A DNA stretch of 20,134 nucleotides from Chara braunii (GCA_003427395.1 BFEA01000237.1:1587347-1607480), one strand, 5' to 3'. Positions 8,793 to 17,161 are shown, numbered from the stretch's first letter. Notes: generated from the letters alone by a model not told the origin. Numbers and translations: made by a program.

Positions 8793-8948
8793 ATAAAATC
8801 AAACCTAAACTAAGACAAATCGTACCTCCTACATAAGAATGCATGTACATAACACCACCAATGGAACTTGTCAAAACTCCCATTTAACAAAAAATAGGTT
8901 ATGGACTTAGATCAACTAAATCATAAGGATAATTTTGAGTTATCGTAC
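8793..8948 (-). pseudogene. cox3: cox3 5'-end pseudogene (cytochrome c oxidase subunit 3)
   Basis: Cox3 is a core membrane subunit of complex IV. Reading the minus strand from about 8947, the frame gives TITQNYPYDLVDLSP, a stop in place of Trp, PIFC, another stop, then MGVLTSSIGGVMYMHSY and GGTICLSLGLIL. This follows the plant Cox3 N-terminus (YHLVDPSPWPIS, then GGVMYMHSFQGG, then LLSLGLIF). Only about the first 50 codons are present. The start codon appears as ACG. A cob segment on the same strand ends only a few bases upstream, so the two genes are joined by rearrangement. It is non-functional. Confidence 0.85.
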
Positions 8949-8951
8949 TCT

Positions 8952-9064
8952 ATGCCCAATTGATTATTGGAACAATATTGATGTAAAATAACAATAAGAA
9001 GAATAATAGCACCTGCAATTATAAAAGGAAGTAAGAAATGAAGGCTGAAAAAACGATTATTAAC
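8952..9064 (-). pseudogene. cob: cob segment (apocytochrome b), minus strand
   Basis: Cytochrome b is the membrane core of complex III. The minus strand from about 9062 reads NRFFSLHFLLPFIIAGA, then IILLIVILHQYCSNNQLGI, matching the plant cob sequence around LNRFFSLHYLLPFI and ALHQYGSNNPLGV. About 36 codons are open with no stop. The block ends at LGI, just before the HSEMDKI residues of intact cob. The next part of the protein lies about 1.9 kb away on the opposite strand (10931-11006). Its upstream end meets nad7 copy 2 at about 9065. Confidence 0.88.
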
Positions 9065-10148
9065 CTAAATCATTTCAATGATGATATGATTCGACTTTCG
9101 AACCATACGTGAGAAGTGGTGAAACGTATAGAAACACGTATTAGTTTACTTCATAGAGGTACAAAAAAAAATTATATACAACCTTTGTCTTATTTTTATA
9201 GATTAGATTAATGTTTATATGATGACACAAGAACATGTTTATTCTTTAACTATAGAAAACTTTGTAATTGTGAAGTATCATTGCGAGCTCACTATATACG
9301 AATGTTATTTTGTGATATTAATCGGATCATAAATCATCTACTTGCATTAACCACCCTTGCTATGGATGTAGGAACATGAACTTTTTTTCTTTGAACTTTT
9401 GAAAAACGAGAAAAATTGTTAGAATTTCATGAAAGAGTTTCGGGAGGAAGAATGCATGCTAGTTATATATAACAAGGTGGAGTTGCATAAGATTTACCAT
9501 TGGGGTTGCGAAGATTTTTTTATGTTTTCATAACAATTTGCTTCTCGTATAGACGAAGTAGAATAAATGTTAGCAAACAATCGTATTTGGAAACAACGAC
9601 TTGTAGATTTTGGTATTGTTACTACACAACAAACTATGAAGTGGGGGCTTAGTGGGGTAATGTTACGAGGTTTAGGGGGTTTTTGACAATTTACGAAAAA
9701 CATCACCCTACTATGTTCATGACAAAGTAACATTTGATGTACCCGTAGATACACGAGGATACTGTTGTAATCGTTATTGTGTCTGCATTGAAAAACTGAG
9801 ATAAAATCTTCAAATAATTGTTCAATGCTTGAATCAAAATAAACTTTATCTCCCTTCACGCTGTCAAATGAATCAATCCATGAAATTCTTAATTCATCAC
9901 TTTAAGCTTTATACGGAGGGTGTATCCGTACGGATCTTCTTCTATATAACCTGTGTAGAAGTATCAACAGGAAAATTTGGTGTATATTTAATTAACAACG
10001 GAACCAATCGTCCTTATTGTTGTAAAATTCGAGCACTTCGTTTTGCTAATTTACAATAGTTTTTTTTTATGTCGGAACATCACATGCTCGCAGATGTGGT
10101 ACTATCATAAGTACTCATGATATTGTGTTTGGAAAAATAGATAGGTAA
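9065..10148 (+). pseudogene. nad7: nad7 pseudogene, copy 2, reaching the native 3' end
   Basis: This is a second and longer nad7 relic. The first part (9065-9170) is badly decayed but aligns with copy 1 at EVVKR and LLHRG. Later segments read NHLLALTTLAMDVG (about 9330-9370), FHERVSGGRMHASYI (about 9425-9470), NRIWKQRLVDFGIVTTQQ (about 9572), then WGLSGVMLRG. The C-terminal part is open from 9829 to 10059, with LIHHFKLYTEGVSV, GKFGVYLINNGTNRPYCCKI and FANLQ. After a stop and small indels come SEHHMLADVV and DIVFGKIDR with the expected TAA at 10146-10148. Frameshifts and internal stops differ from those in copy 1. It covers nearly the whole protein except the extreme N-terminus. Confidence 0.93.
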
Positions 10149-10230
10149 TAGTTCGTGTCATATAATAAGTTTTCAATCAAAAACACACTTCAACTATCAC
10201 GATTATCAATAATAAGAATAAAATTAAAAT

Positions 10231-10461
10231 ATGTATTTAGTTATTGTAGTCTTACCTCTACTCGATAGTTTAGTAGCATGCGTTTTTTGTTGCTTTCTTG
10301 GTTAAGGAGGGACTACCTTGGTAACAACGACTTGTGTTTAATTTTCTTCAGGTATATGTTTCATAACTTTTTATGAGGTTGCGCTGAGAGTCTATGCTTG
10401 TTATATTAAATTCGCACCATTAATTTTGTCATAAATGTTTAATGCTTCTTGAGCTTGTTGG
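10231..10461 (+). pseudogene. nad5: nad5 first-exon pseudogene
   Basis: Nad5 is a proton-pumping membrane subunit of complex I. From the ATG at 10231 one frame reads MYLVIVVLPLLDSLVA, then FLG, a stop, GGTTLVTTTCV, a stop, FSSGICFITFYEVAL, ACYIKFAP, then MFNAS. This matches the plant Nad5 start (MYLLIVFLPLLGSSVAG, MTTTCVSFSS, FYEVALGASACY, MFDAS) without any indel over about 76 codons. Damage is limited to four stop-type substitutions (for example TAA for Ser and TGA for Trp). Homology ceases near codon 77 (nucleotide 230), close to a group II intron site known in land-plant nad5, so this probably represents a first exon. It starts 82 bp after the nad7 stop. Confidence 0.9.
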
Positions 10462-10869
10462 AAAAGAGCAAAAAAGACTCGTGAGTTATTCGGTCAATTG
10501 GTAAAGTTCATGGATCCCGCCGAAACAAACATAGGCCAACTGGTAATAAATCCACTTCTGTCAACGATAGCAAAATCGGACATAGAGGGTTCGCACATGA
10601 GAAAACGTACAGACTGTCTTCAGGCAACAAATTCAATATATGGGGACACATCAGGATCCCAAGTTCGCAATTGGTTTGAAACTGGAGATCGCCGAAAAGT
10701 GCAAACATTGGGGGCGATTGAGAAACCATAGTAGTGATTGATGCCACACATCACAAAGGGTCTTATGGAGAACACAAATTTGATTGATCATTCACACGGC
10801 GTCCATCCAGATCGCAATTGCCAAGCCTCTACCGACTTACTTACAGTCGCTAACTAAGGACCTCCGTGA
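10462..10869 (+). other. Probable group II intron interior
   Basis: This segment is richer in G and C than the mitochondrial genes around it. It lies between the nad5 first exon and a group II domain V. The last part before domain V (GGACCTCCGTGA) resembles the sequence that often precedes domain V in organellar introns. I cannot identify domains I-IV or an intron-encoded protein. It may combine the 5' part of one intron with the 3' part of another, because the exons on the two sides belong to different genes. The 77-codon open frame at 10498-10731 has no recognisable motif. Confidence 0.4.
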
Positions 10870-10903
10870 GAGTTGTATGCGAGGAAATTTGCACATATGG
10901 TTC
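10870..10903 (+). ncRNA. Group II intron domain V
   Basis: The 34-nt segment has the exact domain V size and plan. A 9-bp lower stem (GAGTTGTAT with ATATGGTTC) is followed by a 5-bp upper stem (GCGAG with TTTGC), a GAAA tetraloop and a two-base AC bulge. All 14 positions pair, counting G-U. The catalytic triad reads AGT instead of AGC. Nearly all differences from the classical sequence are C-to-T or G-to-A transitions. The domain sits 27 bp before a CCTATCTAT sequence like a group II 3' splice site (10922-10930). Confidence 0.8.
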
Positions 10904-10930
10904 AAGAAAGACTCTCTGATGCCTATCTAT
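10904..10930 (+). other. Group II intron 3' end (domain VI remnant)
   Basis: The intron end is placed at CCTATCTAT, which resembles the CCTAYCYAY-type 3' ends of plant organellar group II introns. No convincing domain VI helix with a bulged A can be drawn, so domain VI has decayed or been shortened. Confidence 0.45.
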
Positions 10931-11006
10931 GTATGAAAACATCATGTATGCTATTTCACTCAAAGATTTAGTAGGTTGGGTAGCCTTTACAATATTTTTG
11001 TCCATT
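10931..11006 (+). pseudogene. cob: cob exon downstream of the group II intron
   Basis: After the intron end the frame gives YENIMYAIS, then LKDLVGWVAFTIFLSI, matching plant cob (MDKIAFYPYFYVKDLVGWVAF is the family region; KDLVGWVAF is identical). The protein follows directly on from the cob segment that lies on the minus strand at 8952-9064. Several residues between MDKI and KDL have been lost. Homology stops at 11006, where a family B repeat half begins with AAACC. This marks the right end of the recognisable mitochondrial block. Confidence 0.88.
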
Positions 11007-11080
11007 AAACCTTTGAAATGAGATGAAGTGGCTGAAACTTCTAAAAGCGGTTTCAGGTTGCGCCATCCAAGTACTCAACA
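11007..11080. repeat. Half palindrome of repeat family B
   Basis: AAACCTTTGAAATGAG begins exactly where cob homology ends. The arm continues with TGGCTGAAACTTCTAAAAG, TTTCAGGTTG and CCATCCAAG, the same order as the arms of the copies at 5229-5508. The second arm is absent or unreadable. Family B therefore lies on both sides of the mitochondrial block. Confidence 0.75.
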
Positions 11081-11379
11081 CTTGTCTCAGGCAACTGAAA
11101 ATAACATAAAAATAGACGCATGTGTAAACCTCCTCTCGTGTACTGAAGAAAGTGGTGGGGGCCAATGTGGGTTTAAATAGGTTAAATACTCTTAGTAAAG
11201 ACAAAAAAAAACAAGGTCCAGGAGTATGGGTGAGATGTAAAGGTAGAAAAATCGAAAGGTAGGAGATGTATGAGCGGTAAGACACTAGGATATAGGGATG
11301 GGGATACAAGGCAGAGGAACAAGGGGACGTAGGTAGACATGGTGGAGAGTGGAGCAAGCAACGTGAGACCTGAGGGTTT
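11081..11379. other. No gene recognised
   Basis: A minus-strand open frame of 189 codons (10968-11537) crosses this region, the cob relic and a retroposon tail. Because it spans unrelated elements and has no domain, I regard it as chance. The purine-rich plus strand may belong to the body of the retroposon whose tail ends at 11675. Confidence 0.4.
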
Positions 11380-11675
11380 GACAAGGCATCCTCTCCTCCG
11401 TGCCTTAACCCCTTAGGGTTCATCCTGCAGTGTTTTTGGGTGCTGCTGGCAAGCTTCCCGACTTGCAGGATAAGCCCCCAATGACGGGAAGTGGATGGCG
11501 CTGTAGCAATCCCCCTCCAACAGGCGGCTCGAGCCACAAGGGTAGGCTATCTCTGTTTTTATGTGATCTCCACCTTTGCTTTTTATAAATTGATCTAAAA
11601 ACTTTGCTTGTCGGTGATAAGCAAATGTATTGATTCTTTCAAAATAAAGAGGTTGGTCAAAAAAAAAAAAAAAAA
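11380..11675 (+). mobile_element. 3' end of a plus-strand retroposon
   Basis: An AATAAA signal at 11643-11648 is followed, 10 bases on, by A17 (11659-11675), as expected of a reverse-transcribed polyadenylated RNA. The preceding sequence is moderately GC-rich with a clear hairpin-like stretch near 11437-11485 (GCAAGCTTCCCGACTTGC and neighbours). No reverse transcriptase motif is present, so it may be a 5'-truncated LINE end, a SINE or a processed transcript. The 5' limit is a guess. Confidence 0.55.
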
Positions 11676-11913
11676 CACCCAGTACATATATGACCATCCA
11701 CCCCGCATAGTTTGTTGAACCTTTCATTGTACTACCCACTGCACATGGTACCACACAACCCACATAATATCCCTGGATCCCCGGGATAGCACCTGGTCCA
11801 GATAGTGGTATAGGTGCATGCTACTCTTTTTTTGTACTTTGTGAGAGTTGTCCAGAACCATGTAAGCCATAAGATTGACTTCGGATTCCAACAGGGGATT
11901 TTCATTGTCTTAG
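11676..11913. other. 238-bp spacer between two opposed A/T tails
   Basis: This stretch is bounded by A17 on the left and T17 on the right. It contains no recognisable gene. It may be the original unique DNA between two independent retroposon insertions. Confidence 0.45.
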
Positions 11914-12137
11914 TTTTTTTTTTTTTTTTCCAAGAACCAATCAATATATTTCAAAGACAGTTTGAGGTCGGGATCCTCACAATTCAACCCGGGTTTATCC
12001 TGGGAGCATTACCCAGTTTAGCTTACGAGCCATCGTTCGCCAAAAAATCCATTCAGCCCTCTCTAATTCATATCTCCCGTTATCTGTGACCTTTTCTAAT
12101 CCTCTCAACTTCTCAAAATGTTGGCTATTTTGGAGGT
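11914..12137 (-). mobile_element. Poly(T) tail: 3' end of a minus-strand retroposon
   Basis: T17 at 11914-11930 is the complement of a poly(A) tail. On the minus strand the sequence just before it reads AAATATATTGATTGGTTCTTGG, loosely like the end of the plus-strand retroposon (AAATGTATTGATTCTTTC). It could be the 3' end of the large minus-strand LINE, whose ORF2 homology ends near 12815. The 0.9 kb between would then be its 3' untranslated region. This link is inference. Confidence 0.45.
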
Positions 12138-12328
12138 CCTCGAGCGCCACCAAGGAAAACCCCAGGATCCCTTTACCTGTTCTACCGTCTTTTGTTTTTT
12201 AGTGATTCCCATTATAACCCCCAACGTCCTACNCCTCGAGCGCCACCAAGGAAAACCCCAGGATCCCTTTACCTGTTCTACCGTCTTTTGTTTTTTAGTG
12301 ATTCCCATTATAACCCCCAACGTCCTAC
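12138..12328. repeat. Exact 95-bp duplication around one N
   Basis: 12138-12232 and 12234-12328 are identical 95-mers (starting CCTCGAGCGCC, ending CGTCCTAC) separated by a single N at 12233. Isolated Ns follow at 12331, 12372 and 12382. The pattern suggests contig ends that overlap and were joined across a nominal gap instead of merged. Confidence 0.9.
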
Positions 12329-12394
12329 TTNTACCACACTAGTTTCTTTCTCTAGCCTTGTGTACTCATTTNTGCTACAACNCTAGTTAAGCCT

Positions 12395-12585
12395 ATCTTA
12401 ATCCCTTACATTCCTTACCTTTAACCACAATACTTGTTTTTTTCTAGCCTTGCGTACTCCTCTAAAGTATTGCAGTTAAAAGGACGTAGNATCTTAATCC
12501 CTTACATTCCTTACCTTTAACCACAATACTTGTTTTTTTCTAGCCTTGCGTACTCCTCTAAAGTATTGCAGTTAAAAGGACGTAG
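12395..12585. repeat. Second exact 95-bp duplication around one N
   Basis: 12395-12489 and 12491-12585 are identical (starting ATCTTAATCCC, ending AAGGACGTAG) with an N at 12490. The length equals that of the neighbouring duplication although the sequences are unrelated. Confidence 0.9.
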
Positions 12586-12814
12586 CATCCTGAAGTCAAA
12601 AGGCTAATCTCTGTGAAACTAATAATCATTATCCTAACCTACATCATGGCTCTCTTAAACTGACGTCCATGTTATGCAATGCCTAGCTTAATAGATTATA
12701 ATGTTGGCGGGACAATTGTCATCAGGTCTTCTGTCGCTTCGTGTTGAACTCCCTATTGGGTCGCTTTAAACGTTCAGACAAGTCGTGGTGTGTTGTTTTC
12801 AATGTCTCATAGTT

Positions 12815-15800
12815 TACCCCCACCCAGACGTTTTCTTTTAAACTTGTCGACAATTTCTTGTTGCTTCGTGGGGTTTGTTTTGATGAGCTTTGCCACTTTG
12901 TTCCAATCTGCTTGATATATTTAGTATGTACTAGTAGGAGGTGAAGAAGAATCTTCCAAGCTTCCGACTGAGGAACCTGAATAGTTATAGTCTCCTTAGA
13001 TCTTCTCTTCCAAATTATCCAAAGTGTGAAAGATCAAAGTTTCCGAAAAAAGGTTGTTTGCCAAGCCACATCTAGGGTTGGTTTTTGTAGTCCAGTTAGC
13101 CGTGTAATGATGTTACCTGGTAGGGGTGTTCCTGTTAGTGAAACCCACTGCTTCGATTCTCTTCCAAATCTTTGTCGCCTTTGAAGAAGCGAAAGCAGTG
13201 TAGTAGGTCTTCTGACGCCCTCGTGGCAAATATCACAAAGTTCGTCTGGTGGTTGTGTGGCCGCGTATGAAAGTAACATGCTTAGCCACTTGTTAACGGG
13301 TAGTGTGTGATAAAAGATGAGTCTTTGCATACTCCAGATGCGAGTGTTTCTGATTGCAAAAAGGACTTGCCACGAGATCTGAGTCCCAACCCCTAAGCCA
13401 CCCGGTACATGCTTTTGCCATCTTCTTAAAAAATCGTCACTTGTGTTGATTGTTCGCCGCTGTAGTTTGCAGCCAAACTGGATTGTGTAATCGAGGATGT
13501 TGGTTCTGCGTTCCACCCCCGTTTGAGCGGAGCTTGTTTTCCATGCCCACTCTGCTGAGTCGAATTCGAGGTCTTGCGATTCTTTTGTAAGGTTGTAGTG
13601 TTCATCATCTTCAATTACCCTCACTTTCTTTGTTGCCGACTTCCTGACCGTTACTTGGCCACAATCGACCTGGAGACAACACACTTATGGTTTGTCCCGA
13701 CTGTTGTATGTTGTGAATGAACCACAATGCCCAATCCGTTGTCGGACCTGTGCATTTGACAAAAGATAAGGCCACTGTCAGGATAACTTTCCATCTTCCC
13801 GTGGCCCACTCATCTGTTCCATGTGGAGGAGACGTGTAGATACACCTGTCATTCTGGGGGAATTGATCGGAGGAGGGTAGTGAGGTTATCTTGTAGACTA
13901 TGGCAACCCTTGAGTGTATCTCGGAGTTCCAGACGAGTTTTCCAGCGGTTGTGCTGTTGATTCCATATGTGGCTGATTTTCCAGACTCCCCGCTCCAACT
14001 ACTTGATCCAACGTCCATCCTAGATCATTAGTGTCCAAGGTTTATCACCTTGGTTCTTAGCCATTGGTTGTAGAAGAGAGGTTGACGTAAAACTTCTTTC
14101 CTATTTGTTGGTCAGCGAGTCTTGGCCGAGAAAATTTCCCTCCAAGATTTGATCAAATACATCCAGTAGAAGACTTTGAGACCAAGGGTTTGCTGGAGAA
14201 AAGATTTGTGTACTTTTAAGAGGTACCGAGAAAAGAAATGTCTGTCTGAGAGTCGTGTTGTTGTAGTTGGTGATGTTGTTGAAGTACTCTCCGACGGGCA
14301 GACCATGATTTGGACATCAGCCATAAGTATCCTCTCATGTTAGACGGGGAGGAGACCTTCGGTAGTTGTTTGATCATGTAAAGCGCCAAGGAAGTCCAAA
14401 GCAGTTTGTGGTTAGTGAGCAGTTTCACTATCCACTTAGTCTGCAAAGCTTTGGTCTGTGTGACTGGGTCCATAATTCCCTGACCTCCTCGTCCTTTAGG
14501 TTGCGTGAGGTACGCCCAAACAACCTTAAGAATGGAGCTCGGGGTAGAAGGATTACCATTCCACAGATAAACTATGGATCGCGTTTTGAGAGCACTTTTC
14601 ATGCGCGACTCTGGCGTCGAAATGGTTGCTGCATACCAAAGTATGGAAAAGATGGAAGCATTAAGTATCAACGCTCCTCCGAACACTTGTAGATACTTGA
14701 CCAGTTGTCTAACTTGCGGAACATTCGTGTAAGCATCTCTGGCGCCATAGCACCGTCTGGTCCTGTGTCTGTGAGGTCGATGTCGAGGAACCACAATGGT
14801 ATCTTGTAATCTTGCCATGTAAATCCTTCAGGTGTGATATCTTGTGGAGGTTGTCGTGTCGGACAGCCACCAGCCAGTGGTTTTCTACCAATTAACATTT
14901 ATTTCAGCTACCAGTTGGAAGACGTGCATGGTGCATGTAAGATCTTGAAAAGAAGCATTGGAGGCTTTGATCAAGACGTTGAGATCATCGGTGAAGAGAA
15001 GAGTGGTGGGTAAGCTGACCTCCTAAGAGGGGTGAGTCGGTTCAGTAACTAGACGCTATATTGCCCGAATCCTTCCGCAAGAATGAAGCTACCGCCTCCA
15101 TGGTTAAGAGGAAAACCGGGGCTGCTAGCGGATCTCCCTGACATACTGAAAGACTTAATTTGTATGGTGGAGGGAGGAAGTCATTGAGTTGCACTTGGCC
15201 GTATGCATGGCTGCACAATACTCTCACCCATTTGCGAAAACTTGGTTTAACACCCATCTTTTCCATACATTGCTGCTGAAAGTTCTCGTTGACCTGATTG
15301 TACGCCTTCTCAAAATAAAAAAGGAGTATGGCAGCATTGAGATTCTTGTCTAGCATCATAACGTTGTCAAGGATGAACCTCTCGGGGATGAATCCGGTCT
15401 GGTTAATGTGGAAGCAGCTCCAGGTGATATTACTAAACCGATTGGGCAAAAGTTCGGCCAGTACCTCATACACCACCGTGAGTAGCATTATTGGTCAGTA
15501 ATTTCAGATATCTGTAAGGTCTCCCTTTTTGTATAGCAGTATGACAACTCCTGTGCTTATATACTTGCCTGTGCTTATGTACTTGCCCAGTCCTTCTTCA
15601 TGGTTGACTGTGTTGAGAAAATTGGTGTATTCTCTCTCAAAGATTGGCCAGAAAGCTTGCCAAAATTCCTTCGATATACCAGCTTGTCCCAGAGTTTTGT
15701 TCAGTTGCAAGGAGTGCAGAGCTACCTTGATTTTCTTTGCTGTGATTGTTTTGTCCAGCTCCGCGGTTTGCTCCTGCGACATAAATTTTATTGAGGTGTG

Positions 15801-16940
15801 CATGGAATTTTTGTCGTGCTAATCGTACTTGGGCAGGGGGATGCTGGTCTTCCCTTGAGGTGTACAGCTCCTTGCCGAACTCTGCTGCTACGGTCAGCAT
15901 CTCATGTGGATCTGACGTTGTGGTGTCGCCCTTTTGAAGCTGGTCTACGAGTTTGTTGCGCACGTTGGTTTTGATCTTCTGGAAACACAATTTACTCATC
16001 TTTTCTCCCTCCTCCAGTTCCTTGACTCTGGCTCGCAAACGTAGCCCTGCATCCTTCCAGTCCTTCCAATTCGACAACTGGCATTTCGCTGCAAAGAGGG
16101 CTTCTTCGAGGACTGTCTGTCCTGGTTGGGTTATTAAATTCTGCTCTGCTACTTGCAGGACTGCTTCTACCTCCTCTTTTGCCGTTCTCTGTGCTGCGAT
16201 GATCATGGACGTCTTTGCCGAAGCACTGGACAGGCTTCCCACAAGCTGTGGAAAAGTATTGTTCCTTGTACCATATGCGGAGCAAGATTCGATGATGTGC
16301 TCTTTCATTACTAGAGTTTCCAGCAGTGAGTTATTAACTTTATAGAAGCCCGGTCCCCTTTTCGACGTCTAGGAGTCTATGTAGATATATGAATTTGTGA
16401 TCCAACCACGCGGCGTATGGCAGCTAACCGATGCTCGTTCCTTGACCGCTCCTCGGAGGTTCTCTGAGATAAGAAAAAAGTCAATCCTGGAAGCCGAAAC
16501 ATGTTGACTGCGATTGCGTTTGAGTTAAGTGAAAGCTCTGGTTGTGGGCTGCCTCATGCAATAAGGATAGAGTAGTTGATGCTCCGTCATGAGGTTGTGT
16601 AAGGATGCCGCCTCGTCCCAAACCGCTCCTTCCATCCCGAAGCTCCTCTGGACATTCTATCCAAACCTTGGTCCAATGCTGCGTTCCAATCTCTCACCAT
16701 TATCAGATGGGTCGGAGTGGTGCAACGGGGAGAAAGAGAGACTATGAGCTCAGTTCTCAGTTGCTGAGAACTGAGACAGTACAATGAAAGAAGTCGGAAG
16801 CGCTCTTGTTTGTAATCAAAATCCACTCTGTTGTCACTGTGGACTAAATCTAATTGCAGAGTCTGTGCTGCCATTGATTTGCAATGAGTAGGCACCGCAG
16901 TGGTAATTTTTTATATTCTTGCAATACCCCTTTCGGGAAA
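12815..16940 (-). pseudogene. LINE ORF2 pseudogene: endonuclease, RT, zf-RVT
   Basis: This is a decayed non-LTR retrotransposon read from high to low coordinates. At 16895-16587 it shows APE-type endonuclease sequence (FRLLSLYC, then MVRDWNAALDQG), where the metal-binding GDWN has become RDWN. At 16308-15637 lies a charged connector. RT follows: LLYKKGDLTDI near 15520, QTGFIPERFILDNV near 15380, motif A as FYFEKAYNQV (15289-15330) with both Asp lost, motif B as QGDPLAAPVF (about 15125), and motif C FTDD intact at 14985. The thumb and connector follow (GGQGIMDP, about 14480). At about 13250-13205 DELCDICHEG resembles the zf-RVT Cys pair, and SFTLWIIWKRR near 13010 is the typical C-terminal motif. 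Frameshifts and stops are frequent. The 5' end is lost near 16940. Confidence 0.85.
15550..15585. repeat. 18-bp tandem duplication inside the RT
   Basis: CCTGTGCTTATATACTTG is followed directly by CCTGTGCTTATGTACTTG, one base different. On the minus strand it duplicates six residues (GKYIST twice) without breaking the frame. Confidence 0.9.
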
Positions 16941-16972
16941 AAAAAAAGAACTAAAAAAAAACAAATTGTCCA

Positions 16973-16992
16973 TTTTTTTTTTTTTTTTTTTT
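16973..16992 (-). mobile_element. T20 run, probable tail of another minus-strand retroposon
   Basis: A run of 20 T lies just beyond the truncated 5' end of the large LINE. Read on the minus strand it is a poly(A) that would end an element located at higher coordinates. No body motif is recognised from 16993 on, so its identity is open. Confidence 0.4.
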
Positions 16993-17161
16993 CTATAATG
17001 CCCAGCGCCACTGTCCAAAAGAACATGGCGGTTGCAATATCAAGGATATGTCGCCACTATACGTTTCTATATTTTCGGTTTTATAGTTCTCCCAAAACCG
17101 CATATGCCTAGCAATCCTGAAAAAATTTGGCAGACCAATTTTTCAAAATTCAAAATTAGAC

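Noticed and set aside
9494-9859. A 121-codon minus-strand open frame.
   Set aside because: It is antisense to nad7 copy 2 and shares its end sequence with the antisense of copy 1.
6226-10461. Internal stops in the mitochondrial genes explained by U-to-C RNA editing, as in hornworts and some lycophytes.
   Set aside because: Several stops stand where editing would not restore the residue (TAA for Leu in HIGLLH, TAA for Ser in nad5), and there are many indels. Decay fits better.
9360-10461. A mitochondrial code with TGA for Trp, suggested by TGA at Trp positions in nad7 copy 2 and nad5.
   Set aside because: TGA and TAA also replace Leu, Arg, Ser and Gly, and TGG is used for Trp elsewhere in the same block. 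Ordinary mutation is enough.
10968-11537. A 189-codon minus-strand open frame.
   Set aside because: It runs across a retroposon tail, a foldback half and antisense cob, has no domain, and its composition is not protein-like.
11895-16990. A target-site duplication for the large minus-strand LINE (ATTGTCTTAG-like near 11905 and AATTGTCCAT near 16965).
   Set aside because: The match is too short and imperfect, and the link between the poly(T) at 11914 and this LINE is itself unproven.
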